A stretch of 64,000 nucleotides of DNA from positions 1-64,000 of the forward strand of contig CAZFLM010000015.1 in assembly GCA_964519955.1 (NCBI GenBank), read 5' to 3'. The DNA is from CAZFLM01 sp964519955. GTDB lineage: Bacteria; Armatimonadota; Chthonomonadetes; Chthonomonadales; CAJBBX01. Each line of letters starts with the position of its first letter. The stretch's first letter is position 1. The notes beneath the pieces are model-generated. The model had not been told where the DNA came from and made no database searches. It worked only from the letters and a program-made list of their open reading frames with translations. A program made the translations under genes and the position numbers. Below are positions 40,938 through 49,554 of this stretch, in pieces.

Positions 40938-41217
40938 CGTGCTCCAGCCATTGCACCGTCGTGAACCCGTCGGCGCTCGGCGGGTAGTAGCATCCAAGCT
41001 CGTAGAGCACCTCCTCCGCCGCGTCGTCGGGCCGGCCGCGCAGGTCCTCCAGCAGGGCTCGCAGCTCCTCGGCCGTCCGGGCGCACCTGTCAGCCGTTCC
41101 GCAGGCGATGAACGCCGTCACCGCCTCGTCGGGCGTCGCGCAGTCGAGGTCCCAGTCCTGGTGGAGGTAGGCGCCGAGCAGTTGGGCTGCCGCCGGGTAT
41201 CGCTCGTACAGCGTCAC
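40909..41217 (-). CDS. CdiI_2-like immunity protein
   Basis: 102 aa. The pattern YERYPAAAQLLGAYLHQDWD, DEAVTAFIACGTADRCARTA, LEDLRGRPDDAAEEVLYELG, then a YYPPSADGFTTVQWLEHV end matches contact-dependent inhibition immunity proteins of the CdiI_2 type. The GTG start at 41217 overlaps the stop of the toxin gene (TAGTG), so toxin and antidote are translationally coupled. It should stay in the cytoplasm and bind the toxin domain. Family assignment is by motif memory. Confidence 0.8.
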   Translation of the reverse strand: MTLYERYPAAAQLLGAYLHQDWDLDCATPDEAVTAFIACGTADRCARTAEELRALLEDLRGRPDDAAEEVLYELGCYYPPSADGFTTVQWLEHVIGMLEADL

Positions 41218-42107
41218 TATGGGTAGGCCGTCAGGATGAGGTAGCCCGCGGGGCGGGTGGCGTCGCGCACCAGGACGACCCGGACGCCGGAGACCGTCTT
41301 CGGCTGTGACATGCTCCGAGTCAGGTACCGGCCGACCGGGCGGTCGAGGTCGGCGTCGAAGACGAAGCGCTGCTCGCCGGACTGGAGCCAGGCTTCGATC
41401 CGAGCCTCGTTCCGCCGCAGCGCCTCTGCGACGGCCCACTCCGCCGTCGCCCGGTCGGTGAAGGTCGAGGCCCCGCTGATGTTCGGTTCCGTGGCGAGGC
41501 GCTGGCGTAGGAAGTCGTCGCTCTTGCCGACGTGGCGCTCCAGTGTGTGGCCGCCGTTCTTGCCGGGCGCTGCTTCGTGCGCCTCGAGGCCGCCGCCGGG
41601 GACGCGCGCCGCCGCGTCGGGCGCCGCCGCCTTCGCCGCCGCGGGCACGATGGCGCGGAGGCGGTCCTTGAGCTGGGCGAGGACGGGCTGCGCCTTGGGG
41701 GCCGGCGCCGACGCGCAGAACAGCCCCAGGACCTCGCGGTCGGCGTCGACCCAGGCCCAGGTACTCCAGGCGCTTGCGCCGCGTCGCGAGGCCAGGTCTT
41801 GCGCGGCGGCGCTCGTGCCGAAGGACGCGTCCGGCGTCGTCGTGGCGGTTCGGGGCCCCGCCTTGATGTCGCCGCACGCTTCGTCGAGGACCACCTTGCC
41901 GCGATGGACGATGACGAGCGAGGCGCCCGGGATCGTGCGATCGGCGACGGCCTTGACGAGTGCGTCGTGGACCGGCGCAAGGTCGGACGCGCGGAGGGCG
42001 GGCGGCGCCTGATGCAGCGCCGGCGCGGTGGCAGCGGGCTTGAGGAGGAAGACTGGCAGCGCTGCGACGAGCGCCAGAGCTGCGACGGCACCGAGACGCT
42101 TCAGCAT
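41217..42107 (-). CDS. Secreted toxin: beta-lactamase-like remnant + RNase A-like CDI toxin domain
   Basis: 296 aa. Signal peptide at 1-27 (GAVAALALVAALPVF). Residues 41-107 resemble the start of a serine beta-lactamase/PBP fold (DRTIPGASLVIVHRGKVVLD, TPDASFG) but the SxxK site reads SAAA and no YxN follows. Residues 111-155 resemble the end of the same fold (SAWSTWAWVDADREVLGLF). From 171 the sequence is a bacterial CdiA-CT RNase A-like domain: GGLEAHE, GGHTLERHVGKSDDFLRQRL, ASTFTDRATAE, ending ILTAYP; His187 and His192 are candidate active-site residues. An immunity gene follows directly. Probably kills or inhibits neighbours by RNA cleavage; the delivery route is unknown. Confidence 0.75.
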   Translation of the reverse strand: MLKRLGAVAALALVAALPVFLLKPAATAPALHQAPPALRASDLAPVHDALVKAVADRTIPGASLVIVHRGKVVLDEACGDIKAGPRTATTTPDASFGTSAAAQDLASRRGASAWSTWAWVDADREVLGLFCASAPAPKAQPVLAQLKDRLRAIVPAAAKAAAPDAAARVPGGGLEAHEAAPGKNGGHTLERHVGKSDDFLRQRLATEPNISGASTFTDRATAEWAVAEALRRNEARIEAWLQSGEQRFVFDADLDRPVGRYLTRSMSQPKTVSGVRVVLVRDATRPAGYLILTAYP

Positions 42108-42195
42108 GGGATGTCACTCCGATGGGCAGGGGTGGAGTTGCTCGACAACCGATACGACGCGGGACAGGCGGATTCCTGGCAGAGCAGGCGCCGGG

Positions 42196-43272
42196 CTACC
42201 AGGCCGCGGCTTTCCGTCGCCTCAGCAGCAGGCAGAAGACCGGCGCGCCGACGATGGAGGTGATGACGCCGACCGGCATGTCGCTGAGCCAGACGCGCAC
42301 GAGGATATCCGACGCGAGGAGGAGGATGGCGCCGAAGACCGCCGCGAGGGGGAGCAGGTGGCGGTGGTCGGGGCCGACGATGCGGCGCGCGACGTGCGGC
42401 ACGACCAGTCCGACGAAGCCGATGATGCCGGCGACGCACACCGCCGCGGCCGTCGCGAGCGCGCCGACGAGCAGCACGCGCCGCTTGAACGGCTCGATCT
42501 CGACGCCGAGGTGCGCCGCGGACTCCTCGCCGAGCGTCATGAGGTTCAGGTCGCGCGACCAGCAGAGCAGGGCGACGAACGAGCCAGCCGCGAACACGGC
42601 CAGCATGCCCGCATGGGTCCACGACGCGGCCTGCAGGCTGCCGATGAGGTAGAACATCACGCGCTGCAGGTCGTCGGCGCGGTGGGCCAGCACCATCAGC
42701 AGCGGGATGAGCGACCAGAAGAGCGACCCTACAACCACTCCGGCGAGCAGGAATGTGTGGACGCTGACGCGGCCGGACACGCTCGCCAGCACGTAGACCA
42801 GCGCCACCGCGCCCAGGCCGAACGCGAAGGCCGTTGCGATCCCGGCGAACCCCATCGCCAGCGCCGCGAAGCCCAGCACCTCCGCTAGCGCGGCCCCGAC
42901 CGCGGCTCCAGCCGATACCCCGACGGTGTACGGGTCGGCCAGCGGGTTCATCAGCAGCCCCTGCAGCGCGACGCCCGCCATGGCCAGCAGCGCTCCGACG
43001 AGCATGGCGACGACCGCCCGGGCGAATCGGATGTCCCAGACGATCGGGTCGGCGATGTCCGAGGCGGGCGGCGCGACGAGCGAGGACAGGCCGGGGGTAT
43101 GGCGCCCGAGGACGCGCATTGCGTCGTGGACGGACACATCGACTCCGCTCGGGCTCAGGCAGACGGCCAGGACGACGAGCACGGCCAGCGTGCCGAGCGC
43201 GAGGGGGAGAGCCCAGGGGCGGCGAGCGGGCTTCGAGGGGAAGGGGATCCAGTCGAAGCGCGGGGCGCTCAT
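42196..43272 (-). CDS. btuC: FecCD/BtuC-type ABC transporter permease
   Basis: 358 aa with about ten hydrophobic helices. Family motifs are VALQGLLMNPLADPYTVGVSAGA (split: GLLMNPLADPYTVG), LAGVVVGSLFWSL, LMTLGEESAAHLGV (coupling helix region) and GIIGFVGLVVPHVARRIVG. It moves cobalamin or a chelated metal across the membrane. Its ATG overlaps the stop of the binding-protein gene (ATGA). No ABC ATPase (BtuD) gene is in the operon; the toxin gene sits where it would commonly be, so the ATPase must be encoded elsewhere. Confidence 0.9.
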   Translation of the reverse strand: MSAPRFDWIPFPSKPARRPWALPLALGTLAVLVVLAVCLSPSGVDVSVHDAMRVLGRHTPGLSSLVAPPASDIADPIVWDIRFARAVVAMLVGALLAMAGVALQGLLMNPLADPYTVGVSAGAAVGAALAEVLGFAALAMGFAGIATAFAFGLGAVALVYVLASVSGRVSVHTFLLAGVVVGSLFWSLIPLLMVLAHRADDLQRVMFYLIGSLQAASWTHAGMLAVFAAGSFVALLCWSRDLNLMTLGEESAAHLGVEIEPFKRRVLLVGALATAAAVCVAGIIGFVGLVVPHVARRIVGPDHRHLLPLAAVFGAILLLASDILVRVWLSDMPVGVITSIVGAPVFCLLLRRRKAAAW

Positions 43273-44159
43273 TTGCCGCCCAGCTTGAGGCCGGGATGGA
43301 GGAGGCGCGCGATCTGCTCCAGCGCGTCGACGAGACGGGGGCCGGGGCGCGCGGCAACTGACGGGTCGATCGGGTAGATGCGGCCGCTGCGGTAGGCCGG
43401 CGTGGCATGCCAGAGGGCGTTGGCGCGGAGCTTCGCCAGCCCTTCGCTGCCCACCAGGATCACGTCCGGGCGCGCGGCCAGCGCCTTCTCAACGGTCATC
43501 GTGTGGAAGCCCGTTCCGGACGCCAGGTTCTGCCCGCCTGCCTTCGCCACCAGCTCGGCCATGAACGTGCCACGGTCCGCAACCCAGAGCGGCTCCGGCT
43601 GGACCACGATGAGCACGCTGGGGTGCTCGCGCGCCGCGCCCGTGGCTGCCGCGACCCGGTCTGCTCTCGCCCGCATCGCGGTCGCCAGTGCGACGGCCTG
43701 CTGCTGCCGGCCCACCACTCGGCCGACCGCCACGAGCGCGGAGTAGACGCCGCTCAGCGAGGTGGGATCGATGACGAAGACCGGGGCGCGAAAGGAGGGC
43801 ATCCGCTCGAGCGTGGCGATCGCCTTGCTGTTCGCCGAGCCGCTCGCGAAGACGATGTCCGGGCGGAGTGCGACGATCTTCTCGACCGAGATGCTGGAAT
43901 CGCCGACGCGCGGGATGCGCTTGGCCGCAGGTGGATAGTCGCAGAACGCCGTCGCGCCGACAACGCGGCCGCCGACGCCGAGCGCGAAGAGCATCTCGGT
44001 GACGGCGGGCGCGGTCGATACGATGCGCTTCGGGGGTGCGGCCAGGCGGACCACTCTGCCGCGCCCGTCCGCTCCCACCACCGGCTGAGCCAGCGCGAGG
44101 GTGGCGGAGAGCAGACAGGCGGCGAGCAGCGATGCGGTCAGCGCCAGCCTACTAGGCAT
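43269..44159 (-). CDS. btuF: Periplasmic cobalamin/metal-chelate binding protein (BtuF-like)
   Basis: 296 aa, class III solute-binding protein. Signal peptide LALTASLLAACLLSATLALAQ; RIVSTAPAVTEMLFALGVG and VGATAFCDYPPAAKRIPRVG are the usual BtuF start, then SVEKIVALRPDIVFAS, FVIDPTSLSGVYSAL, and the C-lobe ALAARPDVILVGSEG. Cys-Asp-Tyr-Pro after the first strand is typical of BtuF-type proteins. ATG at 44159 overlaps the upstream pseudouridine synthase stop by 8 bp. No cobalamin riboswitch could be expected here because the gene is internal to an operon. Confidence 0.9.
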   Translation of the reverse strand: MPSRLALTASLLAACLLSATLALAQPVVGADGRGRVVRLAAPPKRIVSTAPAVTEMLFALGVGGRVVGATAFCDYPPAAKRIPRVGDSSISVEKIVALRPDIVFASGSANSKAIATLERMPSFRAPVFVIDPTSLSGVYSALVAVGRVVGRQQQAVALATAMRARADRVAAATGAAREHPSVLIVVQPEPLWVADRGTFMAELVAKAGGQNLASGTGFHTMTVEKALAARPDVILVGSEGLAKLRANALWHATPAYRSGRIYPIDPSVAARPGPRLVDALEQIARLLHPGLKLGGK

Positions 44160-45792
44160 CCGGTCGTTCCTTCTTCGGAGCGGACGGCTTGCGCGGCGCC
44201 TTCTTCTTCGTCTCGGCGCGCTCCTCGGGAGCGTCGCGCCCCAGGACATCGGAGAGGCGCTTAGCCTCGTCGCGCAGCTTGTCTTCGCGCGACGGGCGCG
44301 CCGGGCGATCGCTGCCGGGCGCCGACGGGCGAGGGCGGGCCGGTCTGTCGGACGGCTGAGAGGGCCGCGAGTCGCCCTGAGGGCGCGCCGGGCGCGGCGG
44401 GCGGCCACCGGGCGCATCGCCGCGGCGGTCGGCATCGGGGCGTCCCCCGCGCGCAGGAGGCGTGCCTGGAGCGCCCGTGCGGCTGTCCGGCGAGCCGAAG
44501 GGCCGAGGGCGGCGCGGCGGGCGGGCGCCCATGCCGGGATGGCCCTCGATCGGGCGGGTGGCTGCCCAGTCGGGCTTCGGCCGCTCGTCCGGGCGCTTGG
44601 GCCTGTCGGTGCCGCGATCGCTGCCGACAGCCGGGCGCGGCGGGCGCGCGTCCGCGGGGCGGTCGCCGTACGGGCGCGGCGGTCGCGTGTCCGCGGGGCG
44701 GTCGCCGTACGTTCCGCGCTGCCGGTCGAGCGGGGCCGTGGCGCGGTGGTTGGGCCGGGCCTTCGGCGGGGCCGAGTCGCGCGCGGGCTTGCCATCGGTG
44801 GGGCGCTGAGGGCGAGCCGGCCGGCCGGCGTCGCTCCTGGGGCGCGTCTGGCCGGCGCCGGGCTTGGTGTATCCGCCGCCGGGCTTGGTGTGCTTCCCGG
44901 CCGGCTTGGCGGGCTTCTCGGTCTTCGGGCGCCGGGGCTTGGGCGCCTCAGGCTTGGCGGGCGCGGCGGGAACCTGGTCGGTCGCGTGCACTACGGTCTC
45001 GGCGGCGGGCTCCTCAGCGGGTGTCTTCTCGTCGGGCATGGCGGCAGCCTCCTCTGGGGGCTGGGTGCCGGTGGCGGCGGCGCGCAGTGCGGCCACCTCG
45101 TCCGGGCGCAGGCGTCGCCACGTTCCCGGAGCCAGTCCGACCACGGATAGCGACCCAATACTCATACGGGTAAGCGCGAGGACGGGATAGCCGACGGCCT
45201 CGCACATGCGGCGCACCTGGCGGTTGCGCCCTTCTCTGATGGTGATGTCGAAGACGGTGATGTTGTGCTCGGGGTCGTAGTCCACCCAGGCCACGCCGGC
45301 CGGGGCGGTCATCCCGTCGTCGAGCTGGACGCCGTGGCGCAGGTCGGTGGCCGCGAACTCGCTCATCTCGCCGCGCACGAGGGCGCGGTACGTCTTCGGC
45401 ACCTGGTGGCTCGGATGCGTCAGCGTTTGGGCGAGATCGCCATCGTTGGTCAGGAGTAGGAGGCCCGCCGAGTCCGCGTCCAGCCGGCCCACCGGGTAGA
45501 TGCGGCCGCCGGCTTGCTTCACCAGTTCCATAACGGTGTGCTCGGCGTGCGGGTCGCTGACCGTCGTGACGTAGCCCGTGGGCTTGTTCAGCGCGATGGT
45601 CTGGAGGGTGGCCGCGGTGCCGATCGGCTTGCCGTCGAGGCGTACGTCGTCCACATCCGGGTCGGCCTGAGCGCCCATTCGCGAGACGACCTCGCCATTG
45701 ACGGTGACCCTACCGGCCGCGATGAGTGCCTCGCAGGAGCGACGCGAGGCGATCCCCGCGGACGAGAGGAGCTTTTGAAGACGCTGTTGCAT
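44152..45792 (-). CDS. rluB: RluB/RsuA-family pseudouridine synthase with long disordered tail
   Basis: 546 aa. Residues 1-60 are an S4 RNA-binding domain (MQQRLQKLLSSAGIASRRSC), 65-240 the synthase with catalytic Asp in PVGRLDADSAGLLLLTNDG and the RQVRRMCEAVGYPV motif. From about 250 to the end (nearly 300 residues) is a Pro/Arg/Lys/Asp/Gly-rich low-complexity tail with short repeats (YGDRPADxRPPRP twice). Typical RluB/RsuA proteins end at about 240-290. The tail probably binds rRNA. The start overlaps the D,D-carboxypeptidase gene by 83 bp. Exact rRNA target site (RluB, RluE or RsuA) not determined. Confidence 0.88.
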   Translation of the reverse strand: MQQRLQKLLSSAGIASRRSCEALIAAGRVTVNGEVVSRMGAQADPDVDDVRLDGKPIGTAATLQTIALNKPTGYVTTVSDPHAEHTVMELVKQAGGRIYPVGRLDADSAGLLLLTNDGDLAQTLTHPSHQVPKTYRALVRGEMSEFAATDLRHGVQLDDGMTAPAGVAWVDYDPEHNITVFDITIREGRNRQVRRMCEAVGYPVLALTRMSIGSLSVVGLAPGTWRRLRPDEVAALRAAATGTQPPEEAAAMPDEKTPAEEPAAETVVHATDQVPAAPAKPEAPKPRRPKTEKPAKPAGKHTKPGGGYTKPGAGQTRPRSDAGRPARPQRPTDGKPARDSAPPKARPNHRATAPLDRQRGTYGDRPADTRPPRPYGDRPADARPPRPAVGSDRGTDRPKRPDERPKPDWAATRPIEGHPGMGARPPRRPRPFGSPDSRTGAPGTPPARGGRPDADRRGDAPGGRPPRPARPQGDSRPSQPSDRPARPRPSAPGSDRPARPSREDKLRDEAKRLSDVLGRDAPEERAETKKKAPRKPSAPKKERPDA

Positions 45793-46999
45793 ATGCGATC
45801 CCTGCGGCGATGAGTAGTCCCGCGATGTACCAGCCCCCGCTGAGCGGGCGGGCTGCGCCGGGCGAGAGACGCCCGACGGAAGTGGCCGCCAGCAAGGGCG
45901 CGGTAGAGAGCAGCCGGTCGCGGTCCCACACCTCGATCACGCCGATGGGCTGCCTGGCGGCAACCGGCGCGCGGAGATCGCGATAGTGTGTGCGGACGGC
46001 CATGTGCGACATGTCGGCGCCCTTGGGCACCACGCAGCGAACGCCGTCGCCGCTGATGCCGGGCACCGTGCCAGGGTCGCCTGTCTGAATGGGTACGGTC
46101 GCGAGTTGGGCGCCGGGCGCGGCTAACTGCTTGACCTCGAACCGGTCGAAGCCGTACTGCAGCAGCGCGCTGGTCTCGGCCACGATGTCGGGGCTGTCGA
46201 GCACCACGCTGATCAGCCGCCAGCCCTTTCGGGTCGCGGAGCCCACAAAGCAATGTCCCGCGCGGGCAGTGTACCCCGTCTTGATGCCGTCCGCGCCGGC
46301 AAAACGCCACAGGATCTTGGCGTGGTTCTTCAGGAATGTGTCTTTGTTGTTCGAGCTGCGCGCGATGGTGTGGTACTTGGTGCGCACCACCTCGTTGAAG
46401 AGCGGTATGGTGCACGCGTACCGAGCGAGCGTGGCAAGGTCGCGCGCCGTGGTGTAGTGGCCTTCTTGCGGGAGGCCGTTCGAGTTCACGAACTGGGTGT
46501 TCGTCGCCCCGAGTTCCTTCGCCCGCTGAGTCATCATCTCGGCGAACTTGCCCTCGGACCCCGCGACGTGCTCGGCCAGCGCCACGCACGCGTCGTTGGC
46601 GGAACGCAGTAGCAGGGCGTAGAGCAGATCGCGCGCCGATACCTGCTCGCCCTTCGCCAGGTTCAGCGAGCTGCCGTCCGTCTCCTCGGCGTGCGAGCCC
46701 GCCATGATCCTGGCATCGAGCGGGCAGCGCTCGAGCAGCATGATCGACGTCATGATCTTGGTGGTGCTCGCGGGCGCCCGGCGGACGTCGGCGTTGCGCT
46801 CGTAGAGCACCTGACCCGTGACGGCGTCCACCAGGATTGCGCTGGACGCGAGGACGGTTGGAGTGCGCGTAGGATCGAACGTGCGGCGGTAGGGGGCCGC
46901 TCTCGACTGGCCGCGGGCCTGCGGCTGACCGGCGAGGAGCCCGGCCGTGCCGAGCAGGGCGGCGATCGCCACGCATACGATCCTGTGGTGTCTCTGCAA
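45710..46999 (-). CDS. D-alanyl-D-alanine carboxypeptidase (PBP5/DacF type)
   Basis: 429 aa. Catalytic motifs of the family are complete: SxxK in APASTTKIMTSIML, SxN in LLRSANDACVAL and KTG in ADGIKTGYTARAGHC. A signal peptide (IVCVAIAALLGTAGLLAG) precedes it, and a C-terminal hydrophobic segment (GWYIAGLLIAAGIAYA) likely anchors it. No ATG is available; the TTG at 46999 gives a good signal peptide and has GGAGGT 12 nt upstream, but the start is uncertain. It trims peptidoglycan pentapeptides at the outer face of the membrane. Overlaps the rluB-like start by 83 bp. Confidence 0.85.
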   Translation of the reverse strand: MQRHHRIVCVAIAALLGTAGLLAGQPQARGQSRAAPYRRTFDPTRTPTVLASSAILVDAVTGQVLYERNADVRRAPASTTKIMTSIMLLERCPLDARIMAGSHAEETDGSSLNLAKGEQVSARDLLYALLLRSANDACVALAEHVAGSEGKFAEMMTQRAKELGATNTQFVNSNGLPQEGHYTTARDLATLARYACTIPLFNEVVRTKYHTIARSSNNKDTFLKNHAKILWRFAGADGIKTGYTARAGHCFVGSATRKGWRLISVVLDSPDIVAETSALLQYGFDRFEVKQLAAPGAQLATVPIQTGDPGTVPGISGDGVRCVVPKGADMSHMAVRTHYRDLRAPVAARQPIGVIEVWDRDRLLSTAPLLAATSVGRLSPGAARPLSGGWYIAGLLIAAGIAYATASSKAPLVRGDRLASLLRGTHRGR

Positions 47000-47179
47000 C
47001 CTGATCGGAGGACCTCCACGAAGTCTGTGGGTTGCCGACGGGGCAGATCCCAGGCAGGGGTGTATTCTACCAGGAAGCCTGGGACCGCGCAACCCCTGCC
47101 GCGCCGGAGGAGATCGACGAGCGCCCAGCGAATGCACACTGTTAGAGCCGCCCATGCGGCCACTCAGGAGGTCTCCGCC

Positions 47180-48265
47180 ATGCGCACTCGCCTTGCCTGC
47201 GGCGCCATCGTCGCTCTGCTGCTGCTGCCGTCGCTGTCGCTCGGCCAGGCTCTCATCAACCTCGACGCGAAGAAGGACTTCGTCGCCCTGCGCGCGTCCA
47301 GCGCCGATCCGAGCGGCAAAAACGGCGACATGATCCGCATCGAGCCGGGCCAGACGGCCACCATCGCCGACATCAAGGGCGCCGGCCGCATCACGCACAT
47401 GTGGTTCACGATCGCGTCGCCGTCGAAGGAGCATCTCCGCGAGATCGTCTTGCGCATCACCTGGGACGATGCCGACAAGCCCGCCGTGGAATGCCCGATC
47501 GGCGACTTCTTCGTTCAGGGCCACGGGCAGTACGTCGAGTTCACCAGCCTGCCCGTCTGCATGAACCCTGGCCGCTCGCTCAACTGCTTCTGGCCCATGC
47601 CGTTCAAGAAGCACGCCGTCATCACCGTGACCAACGAGGGTGAGCAGCGCGTCAACGCGTTCTACCACAACATCGACTATCGCATCGAGAAGCGCGTGCC
47701 GCGCGACCTCCGCTACTTCCACACGCAGTATCGCACCTACTTCCCGGCGCCCGTGGGCAAGGACCTGGTCATCTGCGACACGAAGGGCGCGGGGCACTAT
47801 GTCGGCACCTACGTGGCTGTGATGGCCAACAGCGACGGTTGGTGGGGCGAAGGTGACGACATCTGGTTCATCGATGGCGCCGAGAAGCCGACAATCTGGG
47901 GTACGGGTACCGAAGACTACTTCAGCGGCTCGTGGGACTGGGGCAAGGCGCACAGCACGCCCTACCACGGAGTGCCGTTCTTCGACAACGCTGAGAAGGG
48001 CGGCGAGAAGCGCGGCATCCTGAACACGGCCTACCGCTGGCACATCGAGGACCCGGTTCCGTTCACCAAGTCGCTGCTGATGACGCTCGAGCACGGCCGC
48101 GCCGGATACGACCGGGATCGCAAGCCGCTGACGAACCACTACGTGACGCTGTCGTATTACTACCTGAACACGCCGGGCGGCGACGGGCCTGCTCTGCCGC
48201 CTCTGAAGGACCGCATACCGACGCTGCTGCCGCTGCCCGAGCCCGCGGCGGGAGCGCCCAAGTAG
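47180..48265 (+). CDS. Secreted DUF2961 / GH172 family protein
   Basis: 361 aa with signal peptide (LACGAIVALLLLPSLSLGQ). DUF2961 motifs: the jelly-roll start GAGRITHMWFTIASP, VECPIGDFFVQGHG, MPFKKHAVITVTNEGEQRVN, FYHNIDYR, and DGWWGEGDDIWFIDG, TEDYFSGSWDWG. The founding GH172 members are alpha-D-fructofuranosidase/difructose-dianhydride and arabinofuranosidase enzymes; conserved Glu residues in GEGDD and GTGTEDYF are the likely catalytic or structural acids. CAGGAGG precedes the ATG by 9 nt. Divergent from the carboxypeptidase operon. Substrate unknown. Confidence 0.88.
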   Translation: MRTRLACGAIVALLLLPSLSLGQALINLDAKKDFVALRASSADPSGKNGDMIRIEPGQTATIADIKGAGRITHMWFTIASPSKEHLREIVLRITWDDADKPAVECPIGDFFVQGHGQYVEFTSLPVCMNPGRSLNCFWPMPFKKHAVITVTNEGEQRVNAFYHNIDYRIEKRVPRDLRYFHTQYRTYFPAPVGKDLVICDTKGAGHYVGTYVAVMANSDGWWGEGDDIWFIDGAEKPTIWGTGTEDYFSGSWDWGKAHSTPYHGVPFFDNAEKGGEKRGILNTAYRWHIEDPVPFTKSLLMTLEHGRAGYDRDRKPLTNHYVTLSYYYLNTPGGDGPALPPLKDRIPTLLPLPEPAAGAPK

Positions 48266-48303
48266 GCGTCTGCCCTGGCATGATCTGCTCACGGGTTGTA
48301 CTG

Positions 48304-48327
48304 GACGGGCATGGAGGCCCATCCCGC
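48304..48327 (-). repeat. REP-like family A element
   Basis: Minus strand: GCGG in place of GTGG, stem GATGGGC, loop CTCCAT, stem GCCCGTC. It lies between the GH172 and phosphofructokinase genes. Confidence 0.65.
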
Positions 48328-48380
48328 CACAGCGCTCACGAGGCACCATGCCAGGAGCAGACTCACCGGATAGGAGTGAC

Positions 48381-49529
48381 ATGGCTACCACGGAACGAAC
48401 TCGGACCGGCAAGGCGAAGGCCGGCGCACCTCAGCCCGATGAGGCGGTCAAGGCCGCGCCTCGCCGCGTCAAGACGATCGGCATCCTGACATCCGGGGGC
48501 GACTGCCCCGGCCTGAACGCAGCCATTCGCGGTGTCGCCAAGGCGGCGACCGGCACCTACGGCATCGAGGTCATCGGCATTCTGGACGGCTTCACCGGAC
48601 TGGTCGAAAACCGCGTCATCCGCTTGACCGACCATGAGCTGACCGGCCTGCTGACCCTCGGCGGCACGATTCTGGGCACCAGCCGCAACAAGCCGCACAA
48701 GATGCCGGGCGCCGACGGCACGACCCACGACATGACGGGGGCGGCGGTCGAGACGTACAAGCGCCTCGGCCTCGACTGCCTGGTGTGCATCGGCGGCGGC
48801 GGCACGGCCAAGAACGCGCTGCACCTCGCTAAGGCCGGCCTGAACGTCATCACGCTGCCGAAGACGATCGACAACGACGTCGCCGAGACCGACGTAACGT
48901 TCGGCTTCGACTCGGCGATGGCGATCGCGACGGAAGCGATCGACCGCCTGCATTCCACCGCATCGAGCCATCAGCGCATCATCCTGGTGGACATCATGGG
49001 GCACAACACGGGCTGGCTGGCCCTCGGCGCGAGCCTCGCGGGCGGCGCCGACGTCTGCCTGATCCCGGAGATCGCGTACGACATCAAGAAGATCGTGCGC
49101 GCCCTCGAGCAGCGCCGCGACAAGGGGCGCCGGTTCAGCCTGGTCGCCGTGGCGGAAGGCGCGCGGCCCGTCGGCGCGCCGGCGCCGGAGAAGGGGGCGG
49201 CGACCGCGACCGAGCCCATCGTGACCACCAGCACGCATCTCGCCGTCGAGTTGGAGAAGGCGCTGGGGATGGAGACGCGCGTCACGACGCTGGGCCACGT
49301 GCAGCGCGGCGGCATGCCCTCGGCGGCGGACCGCCTGCTGGCCACGCGCCTCGGCGTGGCGGCTGCCAAGTGCATCGCCGACGGCGTGTTCGGCGTCATG
49401 GTAGCCGTGAAGGGCGCGGGCACGGAGTTGGTGCCCCTGGACCGCGTCGCCGGCGTGAAGCGCACGCTCGATCCGGAGCATCCAATGGTGCAGACCGCGC
49501 GGCTGATCGGTTTGTGCCTGGGCGACTAG
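48381..49529 (+). CDS. pfkA: 6-phosphofructokinase with altered metal-site residue
   Basis: 382 aa. GILTSGGDCPGLNAAIRG is the nucleotide loop; PKTIDNDVAETDVTFGFDSA carries the catalytic DND; MGHNTGWLAL and HVQRGGMPSAADR bind fructose-6-phosphate. The Lys in PKTIDND is typical of PPi-dependent or group III enzymes, whereas Gly141 (equivalent of Gly104) is the ATP-type residue. The Mg-binding Asp103 position of E. coli PfkA is Gly140 here (IGGGGTA), so the metal site must differ. A basic 40-residue N-terminal extension precedes the fold. AGGAG lies 6 nt before the ATG. Confidence 0.9.
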   Translation: MATTERTRTGKAKAGAPQPDEAVKAAPRRVKTIGILTSGGDCPGLNAAIRGVAKAATGTYGIEVIGILDGFTGLVENRVIRLTDHELTGLLTLGGTILGTSRNKPHKMPGADGTTHDMTGAAVETYKRLGLDCLVCIGGGGTAKNALHLAKAGLNVITLPKTIDNDVAETDVTFGFDSAMAIATEAIDRLHSTASSHQRIILVDIMGHNTGWLALGASLAGGADVCLIPEIAYDIKKIVRALEQRRDKGRRFSLVAVAEGARPVGAPAPEKGAATATEPIVTTSTHLAVELEKALGMETRVTTLGHVQRGGMPSAADRLLATRLGVAAAKCIADGVFGVMVAVKGAGTELVPLDRVAGVKRTLDPEHPMVQTARLIGLCLGD

Positions 49530-49554
49530 CTGGACCGGGCGGGCAGGACTGCTG

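Noticed and set aside
42108..42195. Cobalamin riboswitch near btuFC
   Set aside because: This gap lies after btuC and is too short, and btuF overlaps the upstream gene. No B12-box-like sequence was seen there.
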